DNA of 40,412 bases from a virus, in the IMG/VR virus record IMGVR_UViG_3300043409_001577, positions 1 through 40,412 of that record; one strand, written 5' to 3'. Shown piece by piece: positions 9,419 to 18,235 of this stretch. Both the position numbers and the translations under genes were made by a program. The notes under the pieces were generated by a model, which ran no database searches, was not told the DNA's origin, and saw only the letters and a list, made by a program, of their open reading frames with translations. Each line of letters begins with the position of its first letter. Positions within the stretch are counted from its first letter, which is position 1.

Positions 9419-10240
9419 ATGTTCGACTATTTCTATCATGGCACAATCCGCAAGGTTGTGGTTGGATTTGCTTCCCTCTTCAACGACATTTATATTTCTC
9501 GCAAAAACGAGAATGGTGTTGAGATTGAGCGGTTCAAAGTCCCAATTGCCTATGGTCCACAGCAGAAATTCTTGCGGCGACTTGATCGGGTTGGAGATTC
9601 TTTCGACGCAAAAATTGAGTTAGAAACCTATCTTCCAAGAATAGGTTTTGAGATTACGAATCTCCAATATGACTCGTCAAGAAAACTGAATAGTATACAG
9701 CAGACTGCTGCATATTATGGTGCAGATCGTACCGAACTACATCGTCGATATGAGAGAGTTCCATATAACTTGTCCTTGAGTCTCAGCATCATGTCTAAAT
9801 CGACGGATGATGCTTTGCAGATTATGGAACAAATTCTACCATACTTCGGTCCCGAATACACATTCACAATTAAGGCGATTGATCCAACAGATCAAGATCT
9901 TGACATTCCGATTGTGTTCTCGTCTTCCACACTCAATGATGGAGATGACGGCTCGTATGGTGACTATGCTACTCGTAAGATTACTTTGGCAAATATTCAG
10001 TTTGTTGCCAAGATGTACCTGTTTGGCCCTGTCACACGACAGAAGGTCATTACCGCCGCAGACATCAATATCTTCGACACGAAATGGTACGGCAGCACAG
10101 GACTAACTTATGCATCGATTAACACCGTTCCATACCCAGGAGTGACCGCAGGAGGATACAACCCAGGGATCACCACAGGTGCTGTGGGATATACGGGAAG
10201 TGGTGCAATCTCCACCATAACAGAGTTCACCAATGGATGA
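9419..10240 (+). CDS. 15: Tail sheath stabiliser / tail completion protein, T4 gp15-like
   Basis: 273 residues, practically the T4 gp15 length (272). The N-terminus MFDYFYHGTIRKVVVGFASL parallels T4 MFGYFYNSSFRRYATLMGDL; further shared features are the segment FKVPIAYGPQQKFLRRL, ETYLPRIGFEITNLQYDS, a central YNLSLSLSIMSKSTDDALQI with MEQILPYFGPEYTF, and the late strand with KMYLFGPV. gp15 forms the hexameric terminator at the head-proximal end of the tail and joins it to the neck. The last eight bases overlap the start of the following large gene. Confidence 0.92.
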   Translation: MFDYFYHGTIRKVVVGFASLFNDIYISRKNENGVEIERFKVPIAYGPQQKFLRRLDRVGDSFDAKIELETYLPRIGFEITNLQYDSSRKLNSIQQTAAYYGADRTELHRRYERVPYNLSLSLSIMSKSTDDALQIMEQILPYFGPEYTFTIKAIDPTDQDLDIPIVFSSSTLNDGDDGSYGDYATRKITLANIQFVAKMYLFGPVTRQKVITAADINIFDTKWYGSTGLTYASINTVPYPGVTAGGYNPGITTGAVGYTGSGAISTITEFTNG

Positions 10241-13200
10241 CGATAAGAAATTTGGTATTTACTCTAAACTATTCGGCGAATCCACTCCCTCTTGGTGGAA
10301 GAAACGAAAGGAGATTGTATTTAAGAAACCCAGCCCTGCTATAGATCTTGAAGAGATCTATAGAGTGGACGATGATTTTTCAAAAAGTATGTTTGCCTCG
10401 TTGCCGATAGGCACTCCTGGAGCAAACACAGGTGAGTGGTTGGATATGACCGCCACTTATGTTGCAACATTTCAAGGACACCCCACAACAGGAGTTAGAG
10501 CCTATCAATGGGAACCAAATCCCAGCAGTCCGTCTACTTCTAGCCCATGGCATAATGTCTTATATGAAAATTGTATTGGCTTATACAAATGGGGAGCAAG
10601 AGCATTTCAATTGTATTTTCCGTTTGGTTCTTCTGAGGAAACCTTTTTCCTTTCTCCTGAAATATGGAAGAGATCATTCATAGAGTACAATGAAGCAAAC
10701 GATAGTCACGATCAACCCGCCATATGGAAGGGATTCAAATATGCGGTGAAAGCGTTGTTGGAGGGAACATTGACTCCTCCCAATACAGACAGAGAGGGAA
10801 TTAAACATCCCTGTAATGTCATGATCTATCATCCCACAAACAGAGGAGATTCGCCGTATAGAACCAAAAGCAATGCTCTTTGGGATTCTTTTGCAGGATC
10901 ATCCACATCAAAGGATGAACAATACTATGTCTATTTGGATGCTTGGATCGACGAACTCATTGCGATAAAATCCAATGTCCCTGACGCAGGTAGACTTCAT
11001 GTCACATTGGATGGGGTAAATTCTTCAGCAACACCCGCCAATATTGTTCATTGGAGAACTATGCCTGATTATAGAAGTGATCTGTTGGAACTTGCCGATT
11101 GGTATGTTTTTAACCGATTGCTTTTGGCTGGTGTTGCTGTGTTTTACGATACTCGAAGTCTGACGAAACGAAGATCTGCAACAGTTCCTGGTTCGGGTAG
11201 TTCTCATACTGTCGATAATCCAGGCCAATCGTTGCTTGTTGAGTGGGCAGGAAAGGCTTTTGCATCCGAAGAGTATTGGTTTTGGTATTCTAATCCAACA
11301 CATCCCGAAGAAAACAATGAGTTTGCGGATTATGCTACAGACGAAGTTGCACCAATGGTGTTTCGCCCGATGATGTCTAACTTCCCGTTACCGCCAGAAC
11401 GGGATCCGTATGGAGTTTCGGTAACGATAACGTCAAACAACAAAGCGAAAACACTTACTCTAGATGATCTCACAGTATTCACCCCACAGTATGCTATGTG
11501 GTCTTACTATACTTTGAGTGATCATTATCGATATCAATACAATATAAACACAGAGTCGGAAACCTTTACTGGTATATCTGCAAGAGTTAAAAACATTGTG
11601 TCGTATGCTCCTGAGACGTTTTGTTCAGCCGATCTCTGTATTTCTTTCTACGACGAACCCAACCAAGAACTTGTTCGATATCATACGTTACCTAGTACTA
11701 CTATCCACTATCGACCTATGTTTAATGATGGTGTGGCTGTGGGAGAATGGAATCATGTTGCTGGGGTGACAGGATATGTTGGTGGTTTTTGGAAGCAGAG
11801 TGGTATTAATAAATGGGACAGCGATATCCGAGATGCTACCTTCCCAGGATTTATAAACAAACTCCACAACTACTCATTGGTGGTTGGTCCTAATCGGTTT
11901 TCATCGGGTTGGAAGGGAACGTCATACGGAAGTGCGGGTGACGAACTTACCAATGGTGTGCTTGTGTTGAATACAAATTACACAAAAATGTGGGCTGCTT
12001 CGTGGTTGGCCACAGACCCAACTATCAATCTGTCAGGTGCACAGACCTATCCAACAACTCCAGAAGTATTGGGAGATGTGAATTCATTCCAATACGTCAA
12101 ACCAATGATTCATGTGGCCGATTGTGTTGCTGATGGTGGGTATCGAGTTGGTACTACTACAGCATTCATAAACGAAACGTCGGGTTGTCCTGGAAGATTT
12201 TCCTTGATCACTCCAAAAATTTTGGAACTCCCTGTTGGGAATAGATCCTTACGAATGCAACGGTATGATAGCGGGGGTTATTTCGAAGAGGAGGGAGATA
12301 AGTATCCAAACTATCCGAGTGGTGGGAGAAGTGTGTGGGGGGATGTTGCAGGTCTCACGGTGGCTGCTGATTGGACAATAATTGCAACAGAACTTAAATC
12401 GAGGGGTTGTCTTCCTGATTACATCATTCTTGATGGCCCACCATCAGAAGGCAATGTATTTTCGTTTTTTTCAGGTATCACTGCTGGAAATATCACCAAC
12501 ATTATAAATGACCCACGAGCCGCCTTGCCGTGGTACGATTCTCCAAGTTTCAATAGCCTATACACCAATGGCGGCACAACAAATGGTGGTGGAACACCAA
12601 TCTTCGATACGATCTACACAGGGGCACACCACCCACAGACAAACAAACGATATTTGTATTGGAACAAGGCAGTGTCAGGAATTATGTCTGAATTTCTGAA
12701 TGAATTTATAGGAGAACCAACAGTTCAAATCTTTGGGATTACAAAGATCACGAATCTTGATTCTATAATCACAGACGAAAACACCCTCATATACGATAAT
12801 TGGGGTCATCCGACCCTGTCTGAAGTTTTGATTGGTGATGCAAATTGTCCTGTGTTGTATGGTTCAACCCGCAATTTAAGTGCATATGGGGTGTGGAACA
12901 ATGATAAAACACAACTAGTACGACAGGATTGGGCAGACGATGGTAATGGTGGTTCTACCCCATTTGCAGATACTGCATGGAACCAATTTCTCCAAATAGT
13001 CCAAACTCTACGAGGACTAAAACGAAAATCCCCAAATATCCCATTACGTCCTTGGATGGCTCCTATGACATGGTATGGAAGCGGAGGTGGAGGATCTGTA
13101 AACCCTAGATGGCATTGGGAAGGTTTGGAAGGACTTGGTTGGGAGTCGGTGAGACATATGTTGGTGTCTGGGTCTGAGATGCTCCACTATTTCAATCAGC

Positions 13201-13508
13201 CTGACGGAGACACAGGAACCTCAACACTACGGACACTCAACAATATCAAATTCGAAAGTGTACTACAAGAAGTCAATGGGCGAATTGGTGGATACGTTCT
13301 TCATGCTACAAACATAGCAAGAGTAGATTACTCAAAACAATACATCATTAGCGGATCACCCTATGGTGGAGCATTTGTTTGGAGATTGACAAGAAGACCT
13401 GGAGTTACCCTTTTTGATGCGAACAATATGGTAGTTGGGCCATGGGATTCTGATGGTGGTATGTGGATTACCACAGCAACATCAACCCCCCCCGTTTATC
13501 ACACATAA
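10233..13508 (+). CDS. Unrecognised 1091-residue protein inserted between genes 15 and 16
   Basis: Very large soluble-looking protein with no signal peptide or membrane segment. It starts eight bases inside the end of gene 15 (MDDDKKFGIYSKLFG) with no clear Shine-Dalgarno. It is rich in Trp, Tyr, Gly and Pro. Stretches such as CIGLYKWGARAFQLYFPFG, LHVTLDGVNSS, GVAVFYDTRS, DYIILDGPPSEGN, PRWHWEGLEGLGWESVRHM and a C-terminal YVLHATNIARVDYSKQYIISG look like strands and loops of a (beta/alpha)-barrel followed by a beta-sandwich, as in some glycoside hydrolases, but I cannot assign a family or catalytic residues. In T4, gene 16 follows gene 15 directly, so this is an insertion into a conserved cassette. 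Candidate virion-associated enzyme or adhesin; function open. Confidence 0.75.
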   Translation: MDDDKKFGIYSKLFGESTPSWWKKRKEIVFKKPSPAIDLEEIYRVDDDFSKSMFASLPIGTPGANTGEWLDMTATYVATFQGHPTTGVRAYQWEPNPSSPSTSSPWHNVLYENCIGLYKWGARAFQLYFPFGSSEETFFLSPEIWKRSFIEYNEANDSHDQPAIWKGFKYAVKALLEGTLTPPNTDREGIKHPCNVMIYHPTNRGDSPYRTKSNALWDSFAGSSTSKDEQYYVYLDAWIDELIAIKSNVPDAGRLHVTLDGVNSSATPANIVHWRTMPDYRSDLLELADWYVFNRLLLAGVAVFYDTRSLTKRRSATVPGSGSSHTVDNPGQSLLVEWAGKAFASEEYWFWYSNPTHPEENNEFADYATDEVAPMVFRPMMSNFPLPPERDPYGVSVTITSNNKAKTLTLDDLTVFTPQYAMWSYYTLSDHYRYQYNINTESETFTGISARVKNIVSYAPETFCSADLCISFYDEPNQELVRYHTLPSTTIHYRPMFNDGVAVGEWNHVAGVTGYVGGFWKQSGINKWDSDIRDATFPGFINKLHNYSLVVGPNRFSSGWKGTSYGSAGDELTNGVLVLNTNYTKMWAASWLATDPTINLSGAQTYPTTPEVLGDVNSFQYVKPMIHVADCVADGGYRVGTTTAFINETSGCPGRFSLITPKILELPVGNRSLRMQRYDSGGYFEEEGDKYPNYPSGGRSVWGDVAGLTVAADWTIIATELKSRGCLPDYIILDGPPSEGNVFSFFSGITAGNITNIINDPRAALPWYDSPSFNSLYTNGGTTNGGGTPIFDTIYTGAHHPQTNKRYLYWNKAVSGIMSEFLNEFIGEPTVQIFGITKITNLDSIITDENTLIYDNWGHPTLSEVLIGDANCPVLYGSTRNLSAYGVWNNDKTQLVRQDWADDGNGGSTPFADTAWNQFLQIVQTLRGLKRKSPNIPLRPWMAPMTWYGSGGGGSVNPRWHWEGLEGLGWESVRHMLVSGSEMLHYFNQPDGDTGTSTLRTLNNIKFESVLQEVNGRIGGYVLHATNIARVDYSKQYIISGSPYGGAFVWRLTRRPGVTLFDANNMVVGPWDSDGGMWITTATSTPPVYHT

Positions 13509-13523
13509 ACAAACACAGGAAAC

Positions 13524-14003
13524 ATGATTATGAACAACTCTGATATGAACATTGCGAAGGCTCTCGATATAGAAATCCCCTTAGAAGCGAAGCCAATTCT
13601 GAAGGTGGAAGAGGACACACAGGTGGTGCTGTCTGTGACGGGTGGGTATGCCGCCTCTGATGCTGATGATGACTACAAAGTCGTTCGAAAGAACCTGAAG
13701 GTTGTCATCGAGCAATCCAATAGCGCAATTCAAGGAATATTGGAACTTGCAGAGGATAGTCAACAGCCCCGTGCATATGAAGTCGTTGCCCAACTCATCG
13801 GCCAGACTCTTGAAGCCAACACCAAGTTGATAGATCTTCATCGTCGAATGAGGGAAATTAAGAAGGTAGAGGGCAGGTCAACGCCTTCCACAGTGACGAA
13901 CAATAGCATTTTTGTTGGAAGCACGGCAGAGTTGCAGAAGTTGATTCGCAATCAAAGACAGATCATTGAATCTACAAGCACACCAATAGAAGAAGGTAAA
14001 TAA
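13524..14003 (+). CDS. 16: Terminase small subunit, T4 gp16-like
   Basis: 159 residues (T4 gp16: 164). The central part DDDYKVVRKNLKVVIEQSN, then AIQGILELAEDSQQPRAYEV and VAQLIGQTLEANTKLIDLHRRM, matches the T4 gp16 pattern (DDYGVVRRNM, a helix pair with PRHMEV and a helix with KEILKLHKEM). The end has the conserved NNSIFVGSTAELQKLI. The small subunit recognises concatemeric phage DNA and regulates the large subunit ATPase and nuclease. Start at ATG 13524 with AGGA eight bases upstream; an in-frame second ATG at 13530 is possible. The stop overlaps the gene 17 start (TAATG). Confidence 0.9.
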   Translation: MIMNNSDMNIAKALDIEIPLEAKPILKVEEDTQVVLSVTGGYAASDADDDYKVVRKNLKVVIEQSNSAIQGILELAEDSQQPRAYEVVAQLIGQTLEANTKLIDLHRRMREIKKVEGRSTPSTVTNNSIFVGSTAELQKLIRNQRQIIESTSTPIEEGK

Positions 14004-15685
14004 TGCGTAAAATCGATGATACCTATCTTGGCAACCCGCTCCTCAAGGGCGGAAATATCCAAATTGAGTTTACCGAAGAGCAGTTGAAGGAGTACTTAGC
14101 ATGCTCTCAAGACCCTGTCTATTTCATGGAACATCACATGAAGATCGTGACACTTGATCACGGACTTCAAACTATCGAGTTGTACGACTTTCAGAAGGAA
14201 ATCGTTCGAACGGTACACAATAATAGATTTTGCATATGCAAAATACCTAGACAGTCAGGAAAAACGACTTGTATGATGGGCGAAGTTGTTCATCAGGTGT
14301 TGTTCAACCCCAACTACAAGGTGGCGATCCTTGCCAATAAGTTGAAAACTGCGACTGAGATTATGGATCGGGTGAAGATTATCTATGAGAATCTCCCCAA
14401 ATGGATGCAACAAGGAGTCGTAGAATGGAACAAGACAAGCATAACGTTGGAGAACGGATCGAAGATCATATGCTCCTCCACATCTTCAAGTGCGGTTCGT
14501 GGATCTTCATTTAATTTTTTGTTGCTTGATGAATTTTCTTTCGTCCCTGATGAGATAGCAGAAGATTTTTTCGCTTCTGTGTATCCAACGATTACAGCAG
14601 GAAATACAACAAAGACGGTTATTGTTAGCACCCCAAACGGGATGAATCTGTTCTACAAGATGTGGCAAAATGCTAAGGCGGGACGATCAGACTTTGTACC
14701 CATCGAAGCGCATTGGTGGCAAGTCCCAGGTAGAGATGAGAAGTTCAAAGCGGAAACAATCAAGAACACGTCAGAGAGGCATTGGGCGGCAGAATATTGT
14801 TGCGATTTCTTAGGCTCCACCGACACATTGATCAAGACATCAAAGATTGCAACCCTATCTTTTACTGAACCCATCATGCGAACCGAAGACGGGCTGGCCG
14901 TCTTTGAGTCCCCTAAAGAAGGTCACGCTTACATGATGATGGTGGACACTAGTCGATCTCTTGGGTTGGACTACAACGCATTCACAGTCATCGATGTTAC
15001 GGATATGCCCTACAGGGTGGTTGCCAAGTATCGAAACAATCGAATCCCTGTAGCAGTCTATCCCAATGTTATCTTTTCGGTGGCAACAAAGTATAACGAA
15101 TCCCATGTTTTGATTGAAATTAACGACATTGGACAGCAAGTGGCAGACATCATCCGTGACGAGATGGAGTACGGGAATCTACTAGAGATCTCTGTGAAAG
15201 GAAAGAAGGGACAGAAAGTTGGTGCTGTGTTCGGCCAGACAAGATCCTACAACGGCGTGAAGATGAGTATTCAAACAAAAAAGATGGGATGTTATGCTCT
15301 CAAGGAGATGATCGAATCAGACAAACTCCTCCTCAACGACTTTGACATCATCGCCGAGATCAGCACTTTTGTCGCCAAAAATGGTTCCTACGAGGCAAGT
15401 TCTGGCTACAACGACGATCTTATATCTACTTTAGTGATGTTTGGATGGTTGAGTAGCCAACCATTCTTCAAAGACCTCGTCAATATGGATGTCCGTAAAC
15501 GAATTTACGACGAAAAACTCAAGAAACTTGAGGACGATTTGATGCCGTTTGGGTATATCGACAGTGGAAATGAAGAGGACGAATCTGTGAAACTTCTCGC
15601 TCAGGAGAATTTCGGTAACGACAATAAACAGCGAGGGGGGCTAAAAAATAGATCGTGGCTCTCTGATCCCGAAGAAACATTCTGA
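14003..15685 (+). CDS. 17: Terminase large subunit, T4 gp17-like packaging motor
   Basis: 560 residues (T4 gp17: 610). The N-terminal ATPase has a Q-like region YDFQKEIVR, Walker A PRQSGKTT (K87), Walker B NFLLLDEFSF (D176, E177) and coupling motif TVIVSTPNG. The C-terminal RNase H-fold nuclease shows the three acidic positions: MMMVDTSRS (D315), VLIEINDIG (E372) and GYNDDLIS (D471/D472). The protein cuts concatemeric DNA and drives it into the prohead through the portal. Compared with T4, the N-terminal region before Walker A is shorter by roughly 75 residues. It starts within the stop of gene 16, giving translational coupling. Confidence 0.96.
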   Translation: MRKIDDTYLGNPLLKGGNIQIEFTEEQLKEYLACSQDPVYFMEHHMKIVTLDHGLQTIELYDFQKEIVRTVHNNRFCICKIPRQSGKTTCMMGEVVHQVLFNPNYKVAILANKLKTATEIMDRVKIIYENLPKWMQQGVVEWNKTSITLENGSKIICSSTSSSAVRGSSFNFLLLDEFSFVPDEIAEDFFASVYPTITAGNTTKTVIVSTPNGMNLFYKMWQNAKAGRSDFVPIEAHWWQVPGRDEKFKAETIKNTSERHWAAEYCCDFLGSTDTLIKTSKIATLSFTEPIMRTEDGLAVFESPKEGHAYMMMVDTSRSLGLDYNAFTVIDVTDMPYRVVAKYRNNRIPVAVYPNVIFSVATKYNESHVLIEINDIGQQVADIIRDEMEYGNLLEISVKGKKGQKVGAVFGQTRSYNGVKMSIQTKKMGCYALKEMIESDKLLLNDFDIIAEISTFVAKNGSYEASSGYNDDLISTLVMFGWLSSQPFFKDLVNMDVRKRIYDEKLKKLEDDLMPFGYIDSGNEEDESVKLLAQENFGNDNKQRGGLKNRSWLSDPEETF

Positions 15686-15697
15686 AATAGTTGTGGT

Positions 15698-15705
15698 TAT
15701 AAATA
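15698..15705 (+). promoter_or_regulatory. T4 late consensus TATAAATA (gene 18)
   Basis: Exact T4 late promoter core TATAAATA, the box recognised by gp55-type late sigma factors in T4, 46 bases before the sheath gene. Confidence 0.75.
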
Positions 15706-15750
15706 CCCGTTGACTACCAAAAGTCTAGTAAATCAAGGAGACTAACTCAT

Positions 15751-17517
15751 ATGGCATTCCAACTTTCTCCAGGCGTAAATGTAACAGAGCGAGACTTGAC
15801 CACAATCGTCCCGTCTGTAGCAACCACCAACGCCGCATTCGCAGGTGTCTTCACATGGGGACCTGTCGATAAGCGCATTTTGATTGATAGTGAGAACAAC
15901 CTCGCAAAGTTGTTTGGTCTCCCAAACAACTACAACTACCAATATTGGTTCTCTGCGGCGAACTTCCTCCAATACGGCAGCAACCTTCAAGTTGTCCGAT
16001 GTCTTTCTGAGAATACGACAGCGAAGAACGCAACACCTGGTGCGTTACCCGCCATCTTGATCAAGAACGATGATTACTTTGGACTCGCAGGAGCAACCAC
16101 TAATGGGCCGTTCATTGCTCGTTATCCTGGAATGCTTGGCGATTCTCTCGATGTTGAGATCTGTGGTAACGCCACTCCCGCAACCAATTTCAATGCGTGG
16201 AACTATAGTGATGAATTTGATAAATTGCCTAGCAATAGCGATTATGTGAGTTCTCTTGGAGGAACCGCCGACGAATTCCATCTTGTTGTTGTTGACAGCA
16301 AGGGACTTTGGTCGGGAGCATCAGGAACAGTTCTTGAGCGGTTTTCCAACCTTTCTTTGGCAGAAGATGCACAAGACTTTAATAACAATTCTGTGTACTA
16401 TCGATCAAAGATCAACGATTCGTCCCGTTATATTTTCTGTCCCCTTGGCCTAACTGCATCTTCTCTTGCAGCAGGAACATCAAGTTCCCTTGCAGGATTT
16501 AATTTCAAGAGCGCAACTGCTGCCGACAATGTGTCGTTCGGTGTTGTTAAATACGTCTTCTCTGGTGGTAAGGGAGGCACAGGCGCAGACACGGCAATGG
16601 GTGCTGCGGACTACATGGACATGGCGTTCAGTGGTACAGGCAACGGATACCGTGCCTTTGTGGACGCTGATGTGACCGATGTGAATCTGATCATTGCGGG
16701 ACCTGACCATCAGCCATCGACAGGAACTCCTACCGACCCTGTCGCTAGACTCCTCAAGGACATCGCAGACAGTCGTAGAGATTGTGTTGTGTTTGCTTCC
16801 TGCCCAATCAGCAACCCTATTATGACAGAAGACACCAAGTTGACTTTGGCGAAGAATTATCGCAACCTCATCGGTTCTTCTTCATATGTTTTCATCGACA
16901 GCGGGTACAAGTATATGTACGACATCTACAACGATAAGTATCGTTGGGTTCCGCTGAACGGCGACATTGCGGGTCTCTGCGCTCGTACTGATGCGAACAC
17001 AGATCCATGGTTCTCTCCAGCAGGATTCAATCGTGGCAGCGTCAAGGGTGTTGTTAAGTTGGCGTTCAACCCAACACAGACCTTCCGTGATGAACTCTAC
17101 AAGAACAATATCAATCCTGTTTGCACTTTCCCAGGCGAAGGTACGATTCTTTACGGTGACAAGACTGCTCAGGCAAAGCCCTCAGCATTCGACCGTATCA
17201 ACGTTCGTCGCCTCTTCATCGTCCTTGAGAAGGCAATCGCCACAGCCTCGAAGTACTCACTCTTCGAGTTCAACGATGCCTTCACACGAGCGCAGTTCCG
17301 TTCTCTCGTCGAGCCATTCCTTCGGGATGTTCAGGCTCGTCGTGGTGTCACGGACTTCAAGGTCGTTTGTGACGAGAAGAACAACACAGCAGAAGTCATC
17401 GACAGTAACCGCTTCGTTGCGGACATCTACATCAAGCCGTCTCGTAGCATCAACTTCATACAACTGAACTTCGTTGCTACACGAACGGGTGTGTCATTTA
17501 GCGAAGTTGGAGCCTGA
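15751..17517 (+). CDS. 18: Contractile tail sheath protein, T4 gp18-like
   Basis: 588 residues (T4: 659). The N-terminus MAFQLSPGVNVTERDLTT is the standard sheath start (SPGV.V.E.D.T), followed by AAFAGVFTWGPVDKRILI. The C-terminal conserved half includes YRWVPLNGDIAGLCARTD, DPWFSPAGFNRG, LYKNNINPVCTFPGEGTI and DRINVRRLFIVLEKAI, the core shared by sheaths of many contractile systems. Polymerises around the gp19 tube and contracts on infection. Preceded by a perfect T4 late box TATAAATA at 15698-15705 and an AAGGAG, so it is expected to be strongly expressed late. Confidence 0.96.
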   Translation: MAFQLSPGVNVTERDLTTIVPSVATTNAAFAGVFTWGPVDKRILIDSENNLAKLFGLPNNYNYQYWFSAANFLQYGSNLQVVRCLSENTTAKNATPGALPAILIKNDDYFGLAGATTNGPFIARYPGMLGDSLDVEICGNATPATNFNAWNYSDEFDKLPSNSDYVSSLGGTADEFHLVVVDSKGLWSGASGTVLERFSNLSLAEDAQDFNNNSVYYRSKINDSSRYIFCPLGLTASSLAAGTSSSLAGFNFKSATAADNVSFGVVKYVFSGGKGGTGADTAMGAADYMDMAFSGTGNGYRAFVDADVTDVNLIIAGPDHQPSTGTPTDPVARLLKDIADSRRDCVVFASCPISNPIMTEDTKLTLAKNYRNLIGSSSYVFIDSGYKYMYDIYNDKYRWVPLNGDIAGLCARTDANTDPWFSPAGFNRGSVKGVVKLAFNPTQTFRDELYKNNINPVCTFPGEGTILYGDKTAQAKPSAFDRINVRRLFIVLEKAIATASKYSLFEFNDAFTRAQFRSLVEPFLRDVQARRGVTDFKVVCDEKNNTAEVIDSNRFVADIYIKPSRSINFIQLNFVATRTGVSFSEVGA

Positions 17518-17526
17518 TTTCAGTCT

Positions 17527-17533
17527 CTAAATA
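17527..17533 (+). promoter_or_regulatory. Late-type box CTAAATA (gene 19)
   Basis: CTAAATAG in the 34-base gap between genes 18 and 19, followed by AAGGAG. Confidence 0.6.
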
Positions 17534-17551
17534 GAACAAGGAGCCACACAT

Positions 17552-18175
17552 ATGTCTAGATTCAGCATTGATGCTTTCAGAGCCAATCTCGTAAACGGAG
17601 TTGCCCGTAACAATCTCTTCCTCGTACAGGGCAACTTTCCTGGCGCAGGTCTTGGTGCAGTTAACTTTGCCGCAGGTGTGGCAGGTGCTGCATTCGGTGG
17701 AGGAGCCGCTGCTTTAGGTAACGATATTGCAGCGATTGCTGGAGGAAGTCCGAACGCACAGGTTTCGTTCCTGTGCAAGGCGGCTTCCATCCCCAGTTCC
17801 ACAATCAACATTGGTACGGCGAACTTCATGGGTAGACAATTCAAGTACCCAGCAGACAAGACATTCGGCGATTGGAGCATCAGCGTGTACAACGATGGTG
17901 CATACACTCTTCGTAGGGCGTTCGAGACATGGTCGAACTCCATGAACACGAACAAGACCAATGTTGGTCCAAATGCGATGAACTCGTATATGACGGATTG
18001 GTATGTTTCTCCCTTGACTCGTGAGGGAAATACTATCACAACATATAAGTTCATTGGTTGTTGGCCTAGTACTCTTGGAGAAATTGCTCTCGACTCAGGA
18101 CAAGCATCTGAACCGTCATCTTTCCAAGTTACTTTGACTTATCAGTACTATGAAGTTGCGAATATCACAACCTGA
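17552..18175 (+). CDS. 19: Tail tube protein, T4 gp19-like
   Basis: 207 residues, longer than T4 gp19 (163). Conserved parts are NLFLVQGNFPG near the N-terminus, VSFLCKAASIPSSTI, NFMGRQFKYPADKTFGDW, VYNDGAYTLRRAFETWSNSM and the final FIGCWPSTLGEIALDSGQ. The extra length is mostly a Gly/Ala-rich insertion (roughly residues 30-66) in the first beta-hairpin, before the FLCKA strand. It forms the inner tube through which DNA passes. A late-type CTAAATA at 17527-17533 and an AAGGAG lie directly upstream. Confidence 0.93.
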   Translation: MSRFSIDAFRANLVNGVARNNLFLVQGNFPGAGLGAVNFAAGVAGAAFGGGAAALGNDIAAIAGGSPNAQVSFLCKAASIPSSTINIGTANFMGRQFKYPADKTFGDWSISVYNDGAYTLRRAFETWSNSMNTNKTNVGPNAMNSYMTDWYVSPLTREGNTITTYKFIGCWPSTLGEIALDSGQASEPSSFQVTLTYQYYEVANITT

Positions 18176-18235
18176 TATTCAGACAAGTTTCGTTGGAACG
18201 CTCTCCCCAGAGTTCCTACAAGGAGGGTATTCATT

